NCBI GenBank assembly: GCA_013397795.1
Contig: VZTJ01004500.1
Coordinates: 59,765-123,764 of the forward strand
DNA: 64,000 nt
Origin: Orthonyx spaldingii
Taxonomy: Eukaryota; Chordata; Aves; Passeriformes; Orthonychidae
Direction: 5' to 3'
This document shows positions 60,701 to 64,000 of the stretch, piece by piece. The first letter of the stretch is position 1. Each line of letters opens with the position of its first letter. Both the position numbers and the translations under genes were made by a program. The notes beneath the pieces are model-generated. The model was not told the DNA's origin and did not search any database. It was given only the letters and a program-made list of their open reading frames with translations.

Positions 60701-63700
60701 CTATTGTGTTGTACAATTATGCCCATAAACTTCTCAGGCCCATGCTATCAGACTGCAAGCTACTCCTTCCAGTGCTCAGCAGAGTATTCAAACACTTCCT
60801 TCATCATATACCTGGAAGCCTTTAGTTTTCCAGTGTAGATGTACTCAGGATTACTCACTGTACTGCCATTTGATCATGTGATGAAGTCAATATCCCTCTC
60901 TGACATTTACTTCTCAAATATATTTATAAAGTGTTATCACAGCCCTATTCAGTCTTTGCTGAGCTATTCTGAACACGAAAAAATCTTTTCATTCTACTAT
61001 GAAGATATGACTTTTGTCCCCCTAATCATTCTAGAAATGCATCTGTGCACTTATTCAATTTAAGTAACATTTTCTATCACACGTGGCATTAAAATACTGC
61101 TGGATTTAAATGGAAGTAAACAATACACATATGAACTTTTCGCTGAACCACACTGGCCAATATTATCCTACTAGGAAAAAAACCCACCAAAACACTTTCC
61201 TGCCAGCCCCAAACAACATCAGATTGGTACTGCAATGGGAGTTCAGAGCTCTGAATCCCCAGCTAGTGGCAGATGCTTCTTCTACCAGAAGGAGAGTCTG
61301 AGATGCCCTTCATCAGCTGCACCCTGCTCCACATGGAGCTGAGGGCTGCTGCCAGACCTGAGCTTTGAATGCTGTCCTGTGTCACTTATAAGTGGCTGAG
61401 CCTGAAAGCAGTTCTCCAGTTGAATATGTAGGAGAAATATCTGCCAGAGGTCAGTCTGGTTTTTATACCCTCATGCCTCTCTGATTTGAAAGTCATTGCA
61501 TCACTCTAGGATGTCTTTATGCACTGTAAGTGGATCAACCAGTCCTGCTCCAAGACAAGGATAAAAGAGCCTGGGAGATGGCAGGTGAGTTCAGTTTGAT
61601 TTCTGCACCTGGCAAACTGGTGAGAAGGTATAATAATGAACAAACTTAATAGATATGATACTACTATTTAAGATACTAAGGAACAGGAATTTATTAGGAA
61701 TGTGTAAAGAGAGATTATGGACCAAATTTGTTCATTTTTTTTGTCAGTCAGGGAATATGTGTATAAGAACAGTCTAGATACAGGGGATGTCTCCCCCGCA
61801 AGCTTTTTTACTACTTGTTTTCCCTCAAGACTTGACTTCAAGCCATCCAGAGTCCATACAGGACTAAACAACTTGCTGAGGAAGCCTGGGTATGAACAAG
61901 AAGAGTTCACTCCATCACTTCAGCTTTTTGACCCTGCAGACAGTATGGACACAGACTGTGACGAATTTCACTACTTTCAGCACCACCAGAGCAGTTCCCT
62001 GTGGCAGCAGAACCCTGTTTGGCCAGGCACACCTATTACACCTTCCTCATGGCTGAAACAGCTTTCTCATCACTTCCTTCATTAATCTTGTACCATTTCA
62101 CAGATCAGTGGTGCAAGGCCACAGAGGGGCTGCTTGGCTCTAGCCTCCCCTTGCAGAGACCTTGCTCTTTTCTTTTGGCTTTACCACTGGGTAGATACCT
62201 CAGTTATGTGAGACAGGTAAATAACTTGCATAATGTTAAATTAATGATCGCAGCTCCTGCTGCCACCTGCCACAGGAACACCATGCAGAGATCTTTCAGT
62301 TTAAAACATTAATGTAGCTGACACAAAGGCTCAAGTTGCTGGCTGGCAGTGTGGTTCAGTTCAGTGTCTGTGCCCCACCACCCTGCCTTACGCTAGGTAT
62401 TCATCCAGGGGTGACCGCTGAACACTTGTTCCACCTGACTGCCTGTGGGGACTGAAGCTGCAGGTGAAGATTCTGTGACTTCCAGCTTCTGCACCAGAGC
62501 AGGAACAGTCTTCCAATCTGTCCCATCAGGTTTCTCAGTGCCCTGCTCCATATGCTAATGAGAATTTTCCATGTCTGCCTTAGCTTCTCCCCCTGCAAGT
62601 CCTGCTGGAGTAATTTTCCCAATGAAGCACAGATTACTTGTTTCCTGGAAGCATCACACACCATGAGATGTCTGGGTGCAGTTTGTCTGCACTACAGAAA
62701 TTTCCCAGCTCCATGGATGGGCCATCAATAGGTCAGGGGAGTGGCATGTCTGCTACACCAGAAGGCTACTAAGGGAAGGCTTGGACACACTTTCCAATAA
62801 CCTATAAACTGGAGGTTCCTCAACTGCTCAGGCAAACGTAGGAGGTAGGACATAAATATGGGATGAACAGAACAATCTTTGACACTTCAGCCTCCACCCA
62901 CTTCACATGTCCCTGGATGTCTGACCTCCAGGGAAACACTCTGTCAACAGTACTTCACAATACAGATCTTCCCAGGGGTAGGGAATTTAGCAAACACCTC
63001 TCCTGCAACAGACCCAGCTGGGTATGTGCACAAAGGAAAGGACCAGAGAAACTCCAAAGGTTGTCACACTGTTGGACTGGCAAGGTCAACAGGACAGAGG
63101 GCAGGAGCAAACAAGGACAGCGTTGTGGCGTCTGGGCCTCCCGGGCCATCACTGACAGTTTGCTCACAGCTCACCTCCTCCCTGTTCAAAGCAGGCCAAT
63201 GGAGAAGCACTGGCTGTCACACATGGGTCAACTCTGTCTATATCTCCTGACGTTGCTCTATGGAGTCTTCAGGGAGCAAGAAGAGATCCACCTCCAGATC
63301 CTCCACTGGGAAATGTGTTATGGAATATAATGCTGCTATGTGCACACACTGCCTATTGTTTTACATCCTCCACATAACAGACATAATCACACTTTGAGCC
63401 CTGCCTTCACCGTTCCCCAACTCAAAGCATTTATTGTATTTTTTTTCTTTTCCGGTCTCTGAAGGTAAAGAACGTGGTGGGAACAGAGATTTTGGGAATC
63501 AGCTGTTCTGGGAATCTGTGCTACACGAAATCCCAGAAGGTCAGACCTACTTGGTCTGGAGGGGAGCAGGTGTGAGAGGGATGGGATATGTATATCTGCT
63601 GTACTGAAGAAAGCAAGATTCTCACATCATTCCCAAAACAACAAATACCGAAATACAAACACAAACACACACACATTATGTACTTACAACTATTTTTTAA

Positions 63701-63789
63701 CCATTTTATTTTTTAATCTATATATCGATTTTTTATAGGCATTATATATGTGATTATATGTGTTTAGGCAGGTAAATACACATACGCAC
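57773..63789. other. Intergenic between MED10 and the right-edge CpG island
   Basis: No gene is recognised. It contains the TG microsatellite at 59555-59590. Frames of 122-155 codons at 61717-62085 and 62863-63330 have no recognisable domain. The last kilobase is AT-rich up to the sudden CpG-rich edge. Confidence 0.45.
59555..59590. repeat. (TG)n microsatellite
   Basis: About seventeen TG units with one C interruption. Purine-pyrimidine alternation; likely polymorphic. Confidence 0.95.
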
Positions 63790-63863
63790 ATGCACTTAAA
63801 TGCCATCGCGCCGTCACACGACCACAGAGCTGTTCTGCCACTGCGCTAGGCGCGGGCTCTGTC

Positions 63864-63883
63864 CGTGCGCACACACGTGCGCG
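63864..63883. repeat. Alternating purine-pyrimidine tract with inverted repeat
   Basis: Twenty strictly alternating bases in the CpG island include GCGCAC, a 4-bp spacer and GTGCGC, which can pair as a hairpin. Confidence 0.85.
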
Positions 63884-63922
63884 GAGCTGCCGCGGTGTCA
63901 CCTCCCGGCCGTGTGGGCGCCG

Positions 63923-63953
63923 ACACGCGCGCACACACACGCGTACGTGTGCA
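63923..63953. repeat. 31-base alternating purine-pyrimidine (CG/CA) tract
   Basis: The run ACACGCGCGCACACACACGC continues as GTACGTGTGCA without a break in alternation. CG- and CA-rich alternation is the classical Z-DNA-prone composition. Confidence 0.9.
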
Positions 63954-64000
63954 ACACCTGCCCACGCACCCGCGGCTCCGTCCCGGCGCCCCTCCCGCCG

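Larger units (their letters stand above)
63790..64000 (+). promoter_or_regulatory. CpG island at window edge, putative UBE2QL1 5' region
   Basis: After many kilobases of AT-rich DNA the last 200 bases become rich in CG dinucleotides (for example CCATCGCGCCGTC and GCGCGGAGCTGCCGCGG) and end in CCCCTCCCGCCG. This looks like the left shore of a CpG-island promoter. In human, UBE2QL1, an E2 ubiquitin-conjugating enzyme-like gene, lies next to MED10 and is transcribed away from it, so a plus-strand UBE2QL1 start just beyond the window fits. No coding sequence of that gene is visible, so the assignment rests on synteny. Confidence 0.5.

Noticed and set aside
61717..62085. 122-codon frame
   Set aside because: No family resemblance and no exon boundaries that connect it to another frame.
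62863..63330. 155-codon frame near the right edge, overlapped by a 123-codon frame
   Set aside because: Two overlapping frames without any domain signature, and composition as in the flanks; not a supported UBE2QL1 exon.
1..64000. Search for CRISPR arrays, operons or bacterial mobile systems
   Set aside because: The sequence is vertebrate nuclear DNA; no regularly spaced repeats or clustered long frames exist.

Overview
This is a window of vertebrate nuclear DNA, almost certainly from a bird. About twenty CR1 LINE fragments of avian type are scattered on both strands, many ending in the usual TTCTGTGATTCTATG-like tail. Two solo LTRs resemble avian endogenous retrovirus LTRs, and there are short spliced exons, CpG islands at promoters and no bacterial-style operons. 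A passerine is plausible from the LTR families, but that is from memory and not proven here.

Only one protein-coding gene is firmly supported: MED10, Mediator complex subunit 10, on the minus strand from 48222 down to 45179. Its four coding exons join through canonical GT/AG sites into an uninterrupted 134-residue protein, and it has a CpG-island promoter and candidate poly(A) signals near 44.4-44.5 kb. The right edge (about 63.79-64.0 kb) turns abruptly into CpG-rich DNA and is probably the start of another CpG-island promoter. In human, MED10 and UBE2QL1 lie side by side and diverge, so the 5' end of UBE2QL1 on the plus strand is the best guess, but no UBE2QL1 coding sequence is visible inside the window.

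Layout: 1-44.3 kb is gene-free, AT-rich DNA with CR1 fragments, a minus-strand solo LTR (18.74-19.33 kb), a plus-strand solo LTR with a perfect 5-bp target duplication (23.49-24.28 kb) and a LINE remnant that joins an ORF1 esterase-like domain directly to reverse transcriptase (24.7-25.3 kb). MED10 occupies 44.4-48.3 kb. An inverted pair of CR1 copies sits just upstream of its promoter (48.5-49.4 kb). An older amniote-type LINE lies at 50.7-51.9 kb, and 52-63.7 kb is intergenic with a few CR1 pieces and microsatellites.

I found no RNA gene, no CRISPR and no new gene system. The items most worth a second look are the CR1 pair at the MED10 promoter, the right-edge CpG island with its alternating purine-pyrimidine tract, the esterase/RT junction, the exact 57-bp tandem duplication and several unique-looking AT-rich blocks that could be conserved noncoding elements.
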